DNA of 36,198 bases from Deltaproteobacteria bacterium (GTDB lineage Bacteria > Desulfobacterota > Desulfarculia > Adiutricales > Adiutricaceae): positions 1 to 36,198 of the forward strand of contig JAISMF010000068.1 of the NCBI GenBank assembly GCA_031276865.1. The letters are read 5' to 3'. Each line of letters starts with the position of its first letter. The stretch's first letter is position 1. A program made the position numbers and the translations under genes. Positions 8,184 through 16,069 of this stretch are shown here, in pieces. The notes under the pieces were generated by a model. The model saw only the letters and a program-made list of their open reading frames with translations. It searched no databases and had not been told where the DNA came from.

Positions 8184-9371
8184 TTATTCAGCAGCTGGCA
8201 ATTTTCGCGCTACCCCGGATTGCAAAGCCGCTTTGATCACGGCTGAACTCACCGCATCCTTTATCCGCATATCGAACGCAGCAGGAAGTATGCTTTCAGG
8301 GGTTAGTTCGGAATCGCTTATCAGCGAGGCGATGGCATGAGCGGCGGCTATCTTCATTTGTTCATTAATATCACTCGCTCGTACATCGAAAACTCCCCTG
8401 AAAATTCCAGGGAATGCAAGAACATTGTTGATTTGATTGGGAAAATCGCTGCGTCCGGTTCCCACCACAGCCGCTCCTCCGGCTAAAGCCTCATCGGGCA
8501 TAATTTCTGGAGTTGGGTTAGCCATGGCGAAGATTATCGGCTTTTTAGCCATGCTTTCAACCATTTCTTTAGTGATAAGACCCGGACCCGATACTCCGAT
8601 GAAAATGTCCGCCCCCTTGATAGCCTGGGCGATGTTTCCTTTCAGAACACCCTTGTTTGTGATTTTCGCCAGCTCCTCCTTTTCAGCGTTTAAGCCGGGA
8701 CGACCCTGAAATATGGCGCCTTGGCGGTCGCATAGTATGACATCCTCAAGACCTAGCGCGATCAAAAGCTTGATGATGGCTACCCCAGCCGCGCCGGCGC
8801 CTGAGGTCACCACTTTAACATCTTTCATGTCCTTTTCAACGATCTTTAAAGCGTTTATCAAGGCCGCCAGGGTAACCACGGCGGTTCCATGCTGATCGTC
8901 ATGAAATATGGGGATAGCGCAGCGCTCTTTTAAACGCCGTTCTATCTCAAAGCAACGAGGAGCGGAGATGTCTTCCAGATTTATGCCCCCAAAGCTACCT
9001 GAAATTAGAGCGACGGTTTCAACTATTGTGTCAACCTCTTTAGAACGGATGCAGATGGGAACGGCGTCGACTCCCCCAAAGGTTTTGAAAAGAACGCATT
9101 TTCCTTCCATAACAGGCATTGAAGCTTCCGGACCTATGTCTCCCAAACCAAGGACGGCTGTTCCATCGGTTACCACAGCCACGGTATTCCACCGTCCGGT
9201 AAGGTCGAAGGACAGATCTGGATTAGCATGGATTTCCAGGCAGGGAGCGGCCACGCCTGGCGTATAGGCCAAGGCCAGATCCTCCTTGGATTCAATCTTC
9301 ATCTTGGGAACGGTTTCAAATTTACCCCTCCACTCCCTGTGTTTTTTAAGAGACTCCTCAGCGTAATTCAT
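8184..9371 (-). CDS. NAD(P)-dependent malic enzyme (short form)
   Basis: A 395-residue cytoplasmic enzyme that oxidatively decarboxylates malate to pyruvate and CO2 with reduction of NAD(P). Family motifs are clear: LAYTPGVAAPC with the catalytic Tyr at 36, DGTAVLGLGDIGP, MEGKCVLFK with the catalytic Lys at 91, FGGINLEDI followed by FHDDQHGTAVV for metal binding (Glu/Asp 133-134 and Asp 158-159), the nucleotide-binding turn GAGAAG at 191-196, and GRSDFPNQINNVLAFPG. It lacks the C-terminal phosphotransacetylase-like domain of MaeB, consistent with its length. The ATG at 9371 has GGGAG six bases upstream. It lies 112 bases downstream of a 2-hydroxycarboxylate transporter on the same strand, so the pair looks like a malate uptake and oxidation unit. 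Cofactor preference cannot be read from the sequence. Confidence 0.95.
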   Translation of the reverse strand: MNYAEESLKKHREWRGKFETVPKMKIESKEDLALAYTPGVAAPCLEIHANPDLSFDLTGRWNTVAVVTDGTAVLGLGDIGPEASMPVMEGKCVLFKTFGGVDAVPICIRSKEVDTIVETVALISGSFGGINLEDISAPRCFEIERRLKERCAIPIFHDDQHGTAVVTLAALINALKIVEKDMKDVKVVTSGAGAAGVAIIKLLIALGLEDVILCDRQGAIFQGRPGLNAEKEELAKITNKGVLKGNIAQAIKGADIFIGVSGPGLITKEMVESMAKKPIIFAMANPTPEIMPDEALAGGAAVVGTGRSDFPNQINNVLAFPGIFRGVFDVRASDINEQMKIAAAHAIASLISDSELTPESILPAAFDMRIKDAVSSAVIKAALQSGVARKLPAAE

Positions 9372-9483
9372 GATAACTCCCTGTTGCTGCTGTTTCGCAA
9401 CTTAAAACTGAACCGACCTCTTTAAAAGACAACCTCTGAAAAAAGGTTATTCCAGCGGATTTAATCATATATGATAAAACGAC

Positions 9484-10827
9484 CTAAGACAATATCTGAA
9501 GCAAAATGCTTGACAAAATGAGCATAAAGGCACCACCTATACGCGAGGAAATCTGGGCAAAGGGCATAAGCTCCATTCTTTTGGCGGCCGATAGCACCGC
9601 CACATCGCCGGTACCCCCCATATTCGCCATACAGAGGCCACCGGTAATGGAAGCCTCAATAGGATAGAAGCCCACCAATTTTCCAACTAAAGCGCATCCA
9701 AAAATGGCTCCCATAACCGTCACGAAGACTAAAAGCAGGTAATTGGTTGAAAACGCGCTGTAAACCTCCCCCAGATTAGTGTAGGCTATTCCAATACCAA
9801 CCAGAAGCACTCCCGTAAGGTTTTTCATGACGAACTGAAACCACTGCCAGGCGCATACTTCAATTCTTTCTGGAAGAATTCCAAGAATCTTTATGAACGC
9901 TACTGAAAGAATCATCCATGCGTAACTGTGTATAATGGGCATAAAGAAGTTTAAAACTGATCCGAAACAAAAAAATGATGTGGCGATAAATAAACCTGAA
10001 CCCATCTGGATTAAATCAATATGATCTCTTGCTGATTTTGATTTATTTTCCAGTTCGAGATCTTCCTGGCCTGATTGTTGTCTAAGACGCATAAGCTCGC
10101 CCTGCCCGCTTATTGAAGTTACCGTTTTCCCCAGTCTGTCCAACAGTCCCCCCATAACTATGGCAAGAGCGTTGCCCAGCGCCACCGCCGGGACCATGAT
10201 TGAAAGCATCGTCGCTGGATCGGTGTTGAGTCCTTCGGCGAATATTTTAGAAAGAGGCACGGCTCCCGCCCCCATTCCTCCGCCCATTATGGGAATGGAG
10301 ATAAAGAACAGAGCTTCTTTCCAGCCATATCCGATTAAATGACCCAACAAACTACACAGGGATAAAGAAACGACTACTCCCCCCAGAATTACCGGTAAAT
10401 AACGGATAGCGGCCCTTTTAAGGAGTTCCCTGTTCATTCCCATAATCGAACCGCAAATCAGGGCGGCTATATAAAAATCCAAAAACCCTCCACCCTTCAT
10501 AAAAGTCGTCATTATTTCAATTCCATACTTTGGAATTATATTTAATGTATTGAGCGCCGCTGACCCGAAAATAACAACGACAGCCCCACCTCCAAGAAAA
10601 CTATTGATTATCGGAGTCTTGTCTCCAATCAAATTAAAAACCGTCCCCATAACTATCATCAGAGCGAACGCTCCGATCATACCCTGTGGTAATTTTCCAA
10701 AATAGAGGACGGTTAACACGATTAAGCTGAAAATAACAAAAATGTAATAAGGCATTCCATATATTTGAAACGTCTTTTTACATTTCGAGGTCTCATTCAA
10801 CCCGTCAATTTGTATAGCGCCTTCCAT
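9484..10827 (-). CDS. 2-hydroxycarboxylate (malate/citrate) cation symporter, CCS/2HCT family
   Basis: A 447-residue polytopic inner-membrane carrier with about 11-13 hydrophobic segments. It belongs to the 2-hydroxycarboxylate transporter family (CitS, MaeN, MleP, CimH). The two re-entrant-loop regions are visible: GGGMGAGAVPLSKIFAEG in the first half, and GGLCMANMGGTGDVAVLSAA in the second, followed by the Arg-containing ISSRIGGAF near the C-terminus. The frame can be extended upstream to 10872, but the ATG at 10827 is chosen because GGAGG lies five bases before it. Malic enzyme follows at once, so malate is the likeliest substrate, driven by Na+ or H+; citrate or lactate cannot be excluded. 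Family assignment is firm, substrate is inferred. Confidence 0.93.
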   Translation of the reverse strand: MEGAIQIDGLNETSKCKKTFQIYGMPYYIFVIFSLIVLTVLYFGKLPQGMIGAFALMIVMGTVFNLIGDKTPIINSFLGGGAVVVIFGSAALNTLNIIPKYGIEIMTTFMKGGGFLDFYIAALICGSIMGMNRELLKRAAIRYLPVILGGVVVSLSLCSLLGHLIGYGWKEALFFISIPIMGGGMGAGAVPLSKIFAEGLNTDPATMLSIMVPAVALGNALAIVMGGLLDRLGKTVTSISGQGELMRLRQQSGQEDLELENKSKSARDHIDLIQMGSGLFIATSFFCFGSVLNFFMPIIHSYAWMILSVAFIKILGILPERIEVCAWQWFQFVMKNLTGVLLVGIGIAYTNLGEVYSAFSTNYLLLVFVTVMGAIFGCALVGKLVGFYPIEASITGGLCMANMGGTGDVAVLSAAKRMELMPFAQISSRIGGAFMLILSSILLQILS

Positions 10828-12548
10828 AACAACCTCCAGCCGGAAAAATACTTCACGGATCAATTTAATCATAAAGTGGAGTCGTTATAATTGACACATT
10901 CAAAATTCAAAATATTTTTTTTTATGACCTGCGCAAAATTACTCTCATCAAATTCTTGATTAAAATCAACAGAGTAATTTGTTTTTTTAAACCGTAATTC
11001 AACTGACCCTTTCATTTGCTTAATTTTTTATATTATAATCAATTCTGATTAATTGAATATTTTCCATCATTTATCAAACGTCATTTATTATCCAGCATCT
11101 TCTTGGATGTTCGTTTTCCAAAAGAATATACAAATTCGCCTTCGATGGATATTTAGAAATTATTGTCATCGAATCTTTAATTGATTCGCGCGAAAAGACG
11201 AAACCGAATTTTTTAATCCGCTCAGGGCGCGTTTCAAGGTGAAGCCTGAAATTTCAGGACCGTCCTTTGAACGATTGAAGCTGGAATCGTTTCGCCAAGA
11301 TACGCCCTTCCCAGCGGACGCGAACCTTTCTCACCGGCAGTTAGAAGCCGCGCGAGAAGTGAACGCCCCTCGCGCGACGGACTCCCTTTTATTAAAATTT
11401 AGCCAAATAAATTCTATATATTTATATAAATGTATTATATTATTTAATTTTCATTCTCATATTGCTAACATATATTATTCAGCATATCTTCGTAAAAAAT
11501 ATTCTCTTTCACAACTCGACAAAAAAACCGGACGCGTTTCCTTTCGCGAGCCTCCTCTCTTGTCGGCCGGAATTAATTCCCGAGCGAAAAAAAAAGCCGG
11601 AGATCTCTCCGGCTTTAAAATGCGAACACGCGAAAAAAGACCGACTCGCCCGCGGCCCGCCCTTTAATACGATGCGGCCAACTCCGGCGGCCGGGTAAAT
11701 AAGGTTCCGGGCCCGAGTTTCCGCGCCCTTGGGATTCGCCGACATCACCCCCCGAATCGGATTTACCCGGCATCTCCCGAGAGGAAGGCTTGGACTCGCC
11801 CGCCCCCCCGGCGTCTTGGAGCCCCGGCGTTCGGAATCACGCCTGGAAATATAATCCCGGCGGCGCCTTCGACGCCTCGAAGGGATCTTGGCGCCGTGAC
11901 GCTTGTTTTTTCCTCGCCGGCTTGGCTTCATTCTTCCGGCGTTCGATCCGCGGCGCGGGCGAATCCCCTGGACCCTTCCCGACCCGGCTCGGCGAGCGTC
12001 TTCCGAATTTCTCGGGGTTCGCCCGCCCGGACCCGAGACGGGCCCGATACCCGAAGCGCCCCCGTCTCTTTTCACACCCCGAAAACCGACTCCGTCCGGC
12101 CGTAACGCCCCGGGGTTAGCCCAGGCGCCGTCGTCAAAGCGGCGTATCCGGAATTCAGGCCGCCCCGACCACCGCCTCCGGAGCCGGCTCGGACTCCCCC
12201 GGCTTTCGGGGGGGGGATCATCGTGTGAAAGAGGCCCGATTCGCGAATCGCCCGCCCAAAGGGCCTTGATTTTCGGCGTTCAAGGCGGAAAGGAGCCGTC
12301 GGCCCGAAGTTCCCAGCCTTTCGGGAGAGCCCGTCGCGGAGGCGATCCGATTCGAGGGAGACGCTTTCGGATTTCCGGTAAATCCCGGCGAAGGCGCCTT
12401 TGGAGCCGGAGCCTTTAGAGGGGGGGAAATCGCCGAAACGCCTGCGAGACGCCTCGCCCCCCCCTTCCCTCGCCATGGGTTCGCTTTCGCGCTCTTCCGG
12501 ACGCGCAAGACGGCCCAAGTCGAGGGAGCCCCGCGACGGAAAAACGTA
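10828..12548. other. 1.7-kb non-coding stretch with the AT/GC composition switch
   Basis: No frame here looks like a real protein; the longer open frames in 11.5-12.5 kb are Arg/Gly/Pro-rich artefacts of GC-rich DNA. The sequence is AT-rich to about 11.2 kb and GC-rich after about 11.5 kb. It holds several palindromes: CCTGAAATTTCAGG at 11245-11258 (perfect, 14 bp), CGCGCGAG with CTCGCGCG at 11349-11376, and the terminator at 11587-11616. The part from 11617 to 12548 would be transcribed as a long trailer of the XRE gene unless a promoter lies within it. Confidence 0.5.
11587..11616 (-). terminator. strong intrinsic terminator (minus strand)
   Basis: A perfect 10-bp stem, AAAGCCGGAG (11593-11602) and CTCCGGCTTT (11607-11616), closes a four-base loop. 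Nine A residues at 11587-11595 become a U tract when read on the minus strand. On the plus strand only three T follow, so it works leftward. The closest upstream gene on that strand ends at 12549. Confidence 0.75.
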
Positions 12549-12788
12549 TCAGCGCCTCGCGCGCTGGCGCCTTTTGGATTTTCCGGAGTCCGGTTTGAAT
12601 TCCAGCACCTCGTTCATCCTCATTTTCAAACCCTTGAGGATTTTTCTAGCCGTCACAACGGTGCAGCGTTTGTTGCAAAACATCCGGGTGATGGTGGGAG
12701 GCGAGACCTCGGAGAGTCTGGCCAATTCGGATCGGGTGATGAGCCTTTCGAACATTATAAGATCAAGCATTTTAATAAACTGCTCCAT
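12549..12788 (-). CDS. small XRE-family HTH protein (paralogue 1)
   Basis: A 79-residue protein that is little more than one Cro/CI-type helix-turn-helix domain. The frame opens at a TTG (12806), but the ATG at 12788 has AAGGGG about five bases upstream and is the better start. The domain runs from about residue 8 to 60: helix 2 SELARLSEV, recognition region SPPTITRMF, then a Cys (NKRC) and TARKILKGLKM ending MNEVLEF. A basic tail (KSKRRQRARR) follows. It probably binds DNA as a transcription regulator. It is the last of four related genes on this strand. A repeat just upstream (12802-12826) may be its operator. Confidence 0.75.
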   Translation of the reverse strand: MEQFIKMLDLIMFERLITRSELARLSEVSPPTITRMFCNKRCTVVTARKILKGLKMRMNEVLEFKPDSGKSKRRQRARR

Positions 12789-12801
12789 AACATCCCCTTT
12801 A

Positions 12802-12826
12802 AACAATCTATATTGTCTATATTGTT
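12802..12826 (-). promoter_or_regulatory. putative operator upstream of XRE paralogue 1
   Basis: AACAAT (12802-12807) and ATTGTT (12821-12826) are inverted ends of a 25-bp element that also contains two tandem copies of CTATATTGT (12808-12816 and 12817-12825). It lies 14 bases before the ATG, where a bound regulator would block transcription or initiation. Autoregulation is inferred from position only. Confidence 0.45.
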
Positions 12827-13037
12827 AAAAAAAACACGTTTTCCTTCTGGAAAAAGGTCCCTGGGCCGGCCGCGCGGCTAAAAGACGAAGGAATCTCATC
12901 TTCGCCTTTCTCCGGCGAAGGCCCGGAAAAACGGATCCAACGCTCCGGAAACGGGGAAACCTCGTTTCCGCCCCAGGCCGCGCCTCCTCCGGAAGAACCG
13001 GGGGAGCCGGCGAAGGGAGGAATCGCTATAAAAATGA

Positions 13038-13250
13038 TCAGAGGTTCCTGGGCGGAGTGAATGAGAAAAAGTCGTCCATGTTCATGCGCAGCGCGCGCAG
13101 GATCTGTCTCACCTCGTTGAAGGTGCAGTTATTGTCATTGAAGATGCGTTTGACGCGCAGGACGTGAAGGCCCGATATCTTCGCTAGATCCTCCTGGCTC
13201 ATCATCAAGTAGAACATGACGATCCTGAGATGGGAAAGAAACACACCCAT
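13038..13250 (-). CDS. small XRE-family HTH protein (paralogue 2)
   Basis: A 70-residue protein made almost entirely of one helix-turn-helix domain. The ATG at 13250 has AAGGA eight bases upstream. Residues 12-66 align with paralogue 1: MSQEDLAKISGL, then VKRIFNDNNC with the same loop Cys, then EVRQILRALRM and the MDDFFSF end motif. Probably a DNA-binding regulator, but the recognition helix (LHVLRVKRIF) differs from its relatives, so it should see a different site. A near-perfect palindrome sits just upstream (13267-13296). Confidence 0.72.
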   Translation of the reverse strand: MGVFLSHLRIVMFYLMMSQEDLAKISGLHVLRVKRIFNDNNCTFNEVRQILRALRMNMDDFFSFTPPRNL

Positions 13251-13266
13251 AAAGACGTTCCTTAGG

Positions 13267-13296
13267 CGGTAAAATATCTTAAAAATATTTTAACCG
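13267..13296 (-). promoter_or_regulatory. palindrome upstream of XRE paralogue 2, putative operator
   Basis: CGGTAAAATAT (13267-13277) and ATATTTTAACCG (13285-13296) form an inverted repeat around a seven-base centre, with one extra base in one arm. It begins 17 bases before the ATG. The size and position suit a Cro-like dimer site; regulation is inferred. Confidence 0.45.
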
Positions 13297-13398
13297 TTTT
13301 TAGTTTTCATTTTCCGGCGTTTTGAGATTGATTTAAAACGCCGGAATATTTGGATGAATGGAAGATTCTTTGATCGGAAATGATCAAGGATTTACCCG

Positions 13399-13755
13399 TT
13401 ACCCTTTGACGAGGTCCCCGCCCGGCTTCCTTTTTTTGAATTTAAGGACGCGGCGAGCCGTCGTTTTGACAGGCTCGGGCTCTTCGATTCCGTAGCACGA
13501 GCGGTCGAAAACCTTGGTCTTCCGCCTTCTTAAGGGAAAGTCCAGGATCTCCTCTTCGGTAACGTCCAGAGCGTCGCAGATCCTCTGCTTCGTCTCCTCT
13601 GAGACTTTTCCCCAGATGATGAGTTCGGCGAAGGTCGCGTTGTCCAATCCGGCCAACTTTTTCAACTCTTCCACCGACACCTTGAAGTGGTTTAAATACA
13701 GGGAAAGCTTGATAGCGAAGAGGTTCATTATCAAACCGTTAACTTCTATTAACAT
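13399..13755 (-). CDS. XRE-like HTH protein with basic C-terminal tail (paralogue 3, divergent)
   Basis: A 118-residue protein. The ATG at 13755 has AAGGTG five bases upstream; a second ATG at 13728 is possible. The first 70 residues carry a weak helix-turn-helix of the same plan as the neighbours: VSVEELKKLAGLDNATFAELI, then SEETKQRICDALDVTEEEILDF. The DALDVTxxEILDF ending is typical of Cro/CI domains. It lacks the loop Cys of the other three. Residues 75-118 are a Lys/Arg-rich tail that could add non-specific DNA contact. It is the most diverged member of the cluster. Confidence 0.65.
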   Translation of the reverse strand: MLIEVNGLIMNLFAIKLSLYLNHFKVSVEELKKLAGLDNATFAELIIWGKVSEETKQRICDALDVTEEEILDFPLRRRKTKVFDRSCYGIEEPEPVKTTARRVLKFKKRKPGGDLVKG

Positions 13756-14091
13756 TTCACACCTTCATTCTTCTCGTGTTTCAAAATGTTTAAGGAGAGC
13801 TTCGCCGGCGCGTTTTTTTCCGGCCACCCGACGGATCTTCAATCCGAAGGGAGATCCGATTAAAATAAAACAACATAAACCGGAAGCGATGGGTAAGGCG
13901 CCGGGGATAATTCAAGGGGTTACGATCGGCGTTTAAATCCCGCGCTCTTCATAACCGACGTTTCACTATCCGCCACGTTTTTTAAGGACCTACGCCAATT
14001 TTTTGTTGTTTGAGTTGTTTTACCAGCGAAGGAATCAATATTTTAATCGACAAGCGGACGCGGCTCCAGTAACGCCACTTGCCGCGGTTTT

Positions 14092-14361
14092 TTAAAGGAC
14101 GTCCACTCCGGGCATGTCGAAGGCCAGAAGGTCGTCCATCGTGAGCTGCAGACCGATTAGCAACTTCCTCATCGTGGAGGCCGAGCAGCTGTTGCGGGTG
14201 AACATCCGGCTGATGGTGCCGTGGGAAATACCGCACATGAAAGCCAGCTCCGCGTAAGTTAACGTGCGGTGGAACATTATTCTGTCCACCTGCCTGATGA
14301 AACGCTGCTTTTCCAGCGTGTAGGCTCTTCTCGAGTGTCTGAATTGCGTTGGCGCGGCCAT
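14092..14361 (-). CDS. small XRE-family HTH protein (paralogue 4)
   Basis: An 89-residue single-domain helix-turn-helix protein. The frame also has a GTG at 14370; the ATG at 14361 with GGTG upstream is preferred, with little certainty. After a basic N-terminus (FRHSRRAYTLEKQRF) the domain reads TYAELAFMCGISHGTISRMF, then NSC with the shared Cys, then MRKLLIGLQL and MDDLLAF. It aligns without gaps with paralogues 1 and 2. It is the first gene of the four-gene series, with 337 bases to the next, so the genes are probably not one tight operon. Inverted CCGTTTAT and ATAAAACGG (one base unequal) lie upstream at about 14370-14402. Confidence 0.72.
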   Translation of the reverse strand: MAAPTQFRHSRRAYTLEKQRFIRQVDRIMFHRTLTYAELAFMCGISHGTISRMFTRNSCSASTMRKLLIGLQLTMDDLLAFDMPGVDVL

Positions 14362-16069
14362 GTTGTACACCGTTTATGAAATACGCGCATCGATAAAACG
14401 GATGCTCATTTATTTACCATCGTAACGAATTAAAGATCATTTACCGCGGATGTCAATCCGCCACGGGCGATCTTATATCCATCTATTCATCGCGTCCGGA
14501 GGCGGTTCGCCTGGATTTCCGAGGCGGCCCCGGGGCGAGCCGCGGACGCGGTTTTCCTATATGTTTACGATCATGGCGAAACCGCGAAGACTCGCCTAAC
14601 CGGGATTTTAGGGAACGGACGCGCGGGAATCCTCAAGCGCCGCTGGAAAAACGGCGGAACGCCGCGGATAAAATCACGCCCCGGCCGACGCCGGCGCGGA
14701 AAACCCGGGGTGTTTTCCTCCGGCGGCGATTGTCCGGAACGCGTTCAATCCGGAGGCCCGGGCCGACGCGTTCTTAGCCTCGATATCTTTTTTTGGGTTT
14801 TTTAGATCAGATCGTTCCATGATACGGTTGTTTCCGTTCGGGCCGCTTAGAGTCCGATTAAAGTTAAGCCTTTTATTCGCGAGATTTTTAAGGATTTTAA
14901 AATTTCCGCCCTGGTTGGCGCGGACGATTCCAAAATTTTATCAAGAAAATTAAATTGATCCCAAAATGAATAATTTGAGCGTTGTTTTAACAACTGGAGC
15001 GTCTTTAGGCGTCGGCGAATTGGGGGCGGATCCGGCGTGGGCGAATTTCCGAGGGAAACGCCGTTCCCGAACCGGAGGATTGACTAGACGCCGGAACCAA
15101 GGGGGGGCTTGGCCGCTAATCCCGCTTTAAAAAGACGGGCTGAAACGCCGTTATTCGAATGGGAGGCGGTTGAAGGCTTAGCGTTAGGTTGTCGTTGTCG
15201 TTTCCGGAACCCGTCTTTCGGAAGCGGGTCGGGAAACGGGCGGGGGCCTCCGAAACTTTTCGGGGCCGGATGATGTGGCTTTTCTCGTGCGGGCTTGGGT
15301 GACTCCTCCGTGCGGTTTCCGCGGTAAAAATTTCCTCGAAGTTTTCCGGACCCTTCTTTTCAAAAGAGCCATGGTTTTTTTTTAAATTCGTCGGACTCGT
15401 TTCGCGTCCGACAGCATGACCCGCATCTTATCCAAGGGTTTTTTTCATGTCAAGCGTAATTTTTAGCGAAAAATTATTAGGTTCCTTTCTAAACTCAATT
15501 TTTTTCCAAAAAATTGAAAAAAACGCCCTTTTTTCGTTTTTTTGCTTTTTCCCGAATTAAAAAAAGTTCAATAATTTAAGCAACTTAGCCCGGATCGACA
15601 AAAAAAGGCCTTTATAAAAAAAATTTTTACCCGGTTCTCGATCGCCTTGGGGGAAAGGGCCCCAAAATCTCCCTCGATCCCCCGCTCGTCCCTATTGCAA
15701 GCCAAATTATATTTACTGTTATCCATCCCCTCCATTTTTCCCTCCCCCCCTCCGCGGGGGGTCGAAGTTGAACTTTTTCTCCGCCCGCGCCCAAATCCGC
15801 CAACCGCGAATGGATTCCGGGCTCTCTAATTTATTCCTTTTTATGCTTTCAGTTAAAGCATTATAAACTTTCTTTTTCACGAAGGCGTCCTGGCCCCCGG
15901 GCCTTCCCCCGCCCCGTTTCGCCGGTTTCCGGAGCCGCCCGGAAAACACCCCGGGGGGCTCCCCCCGCTTCCCTCGTTTAAGAGCCGAGAGGGCTTTTTT
16001 TTTCCGCCGTCCTTGATTTTTTCCGCTTTCCCGAATTTTTTCCGCCGCCCGCCCGGCCAGGCCGCGGCC
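14362..16069. other. 1.7-kb gene-free region
   Basis: No supported gene. Sequence is GC-rich to about 15.4 kb, then contains A/T homopolymer runs (15.46-15.64 kb), including a 10-bp AT hairpin TCAATTTTTT / AAAAAATTGA at 15495-15517. The open frame at 15719-15949 is Arg/Gly-rich and unconvincing. The promoter of the XRE series lies at the left end and the trailer of the lactate operon at the right end; no clear intrinsic terminator follows the operon. Confidence 0.5.

Noticed and set aside
11239..11667. 142-residue open frame (plus)
   Set aside because: It spans several palindromes and the AT/GC switch, changes character midway, and lacks family features.
11509..12075. 188-residue open frame (minus)
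   Set aside because: Composition is Arg/Gly/Ser/Pro only, no ribosome binding site or family motif, and it runs across the terminator hairpin.
12072..12518. 148-residue open frame (minus)
   Set aside because: Low-quality Arg/Gly/Ser-rich translation typical of non-coding GC-rich DNA; overlaps equally long frames on both strands.
13982..14236. 84-residue minus-strand frame
   Set aside because: Overlaps XRE paralogue 4 in another frame and resembles no protein.
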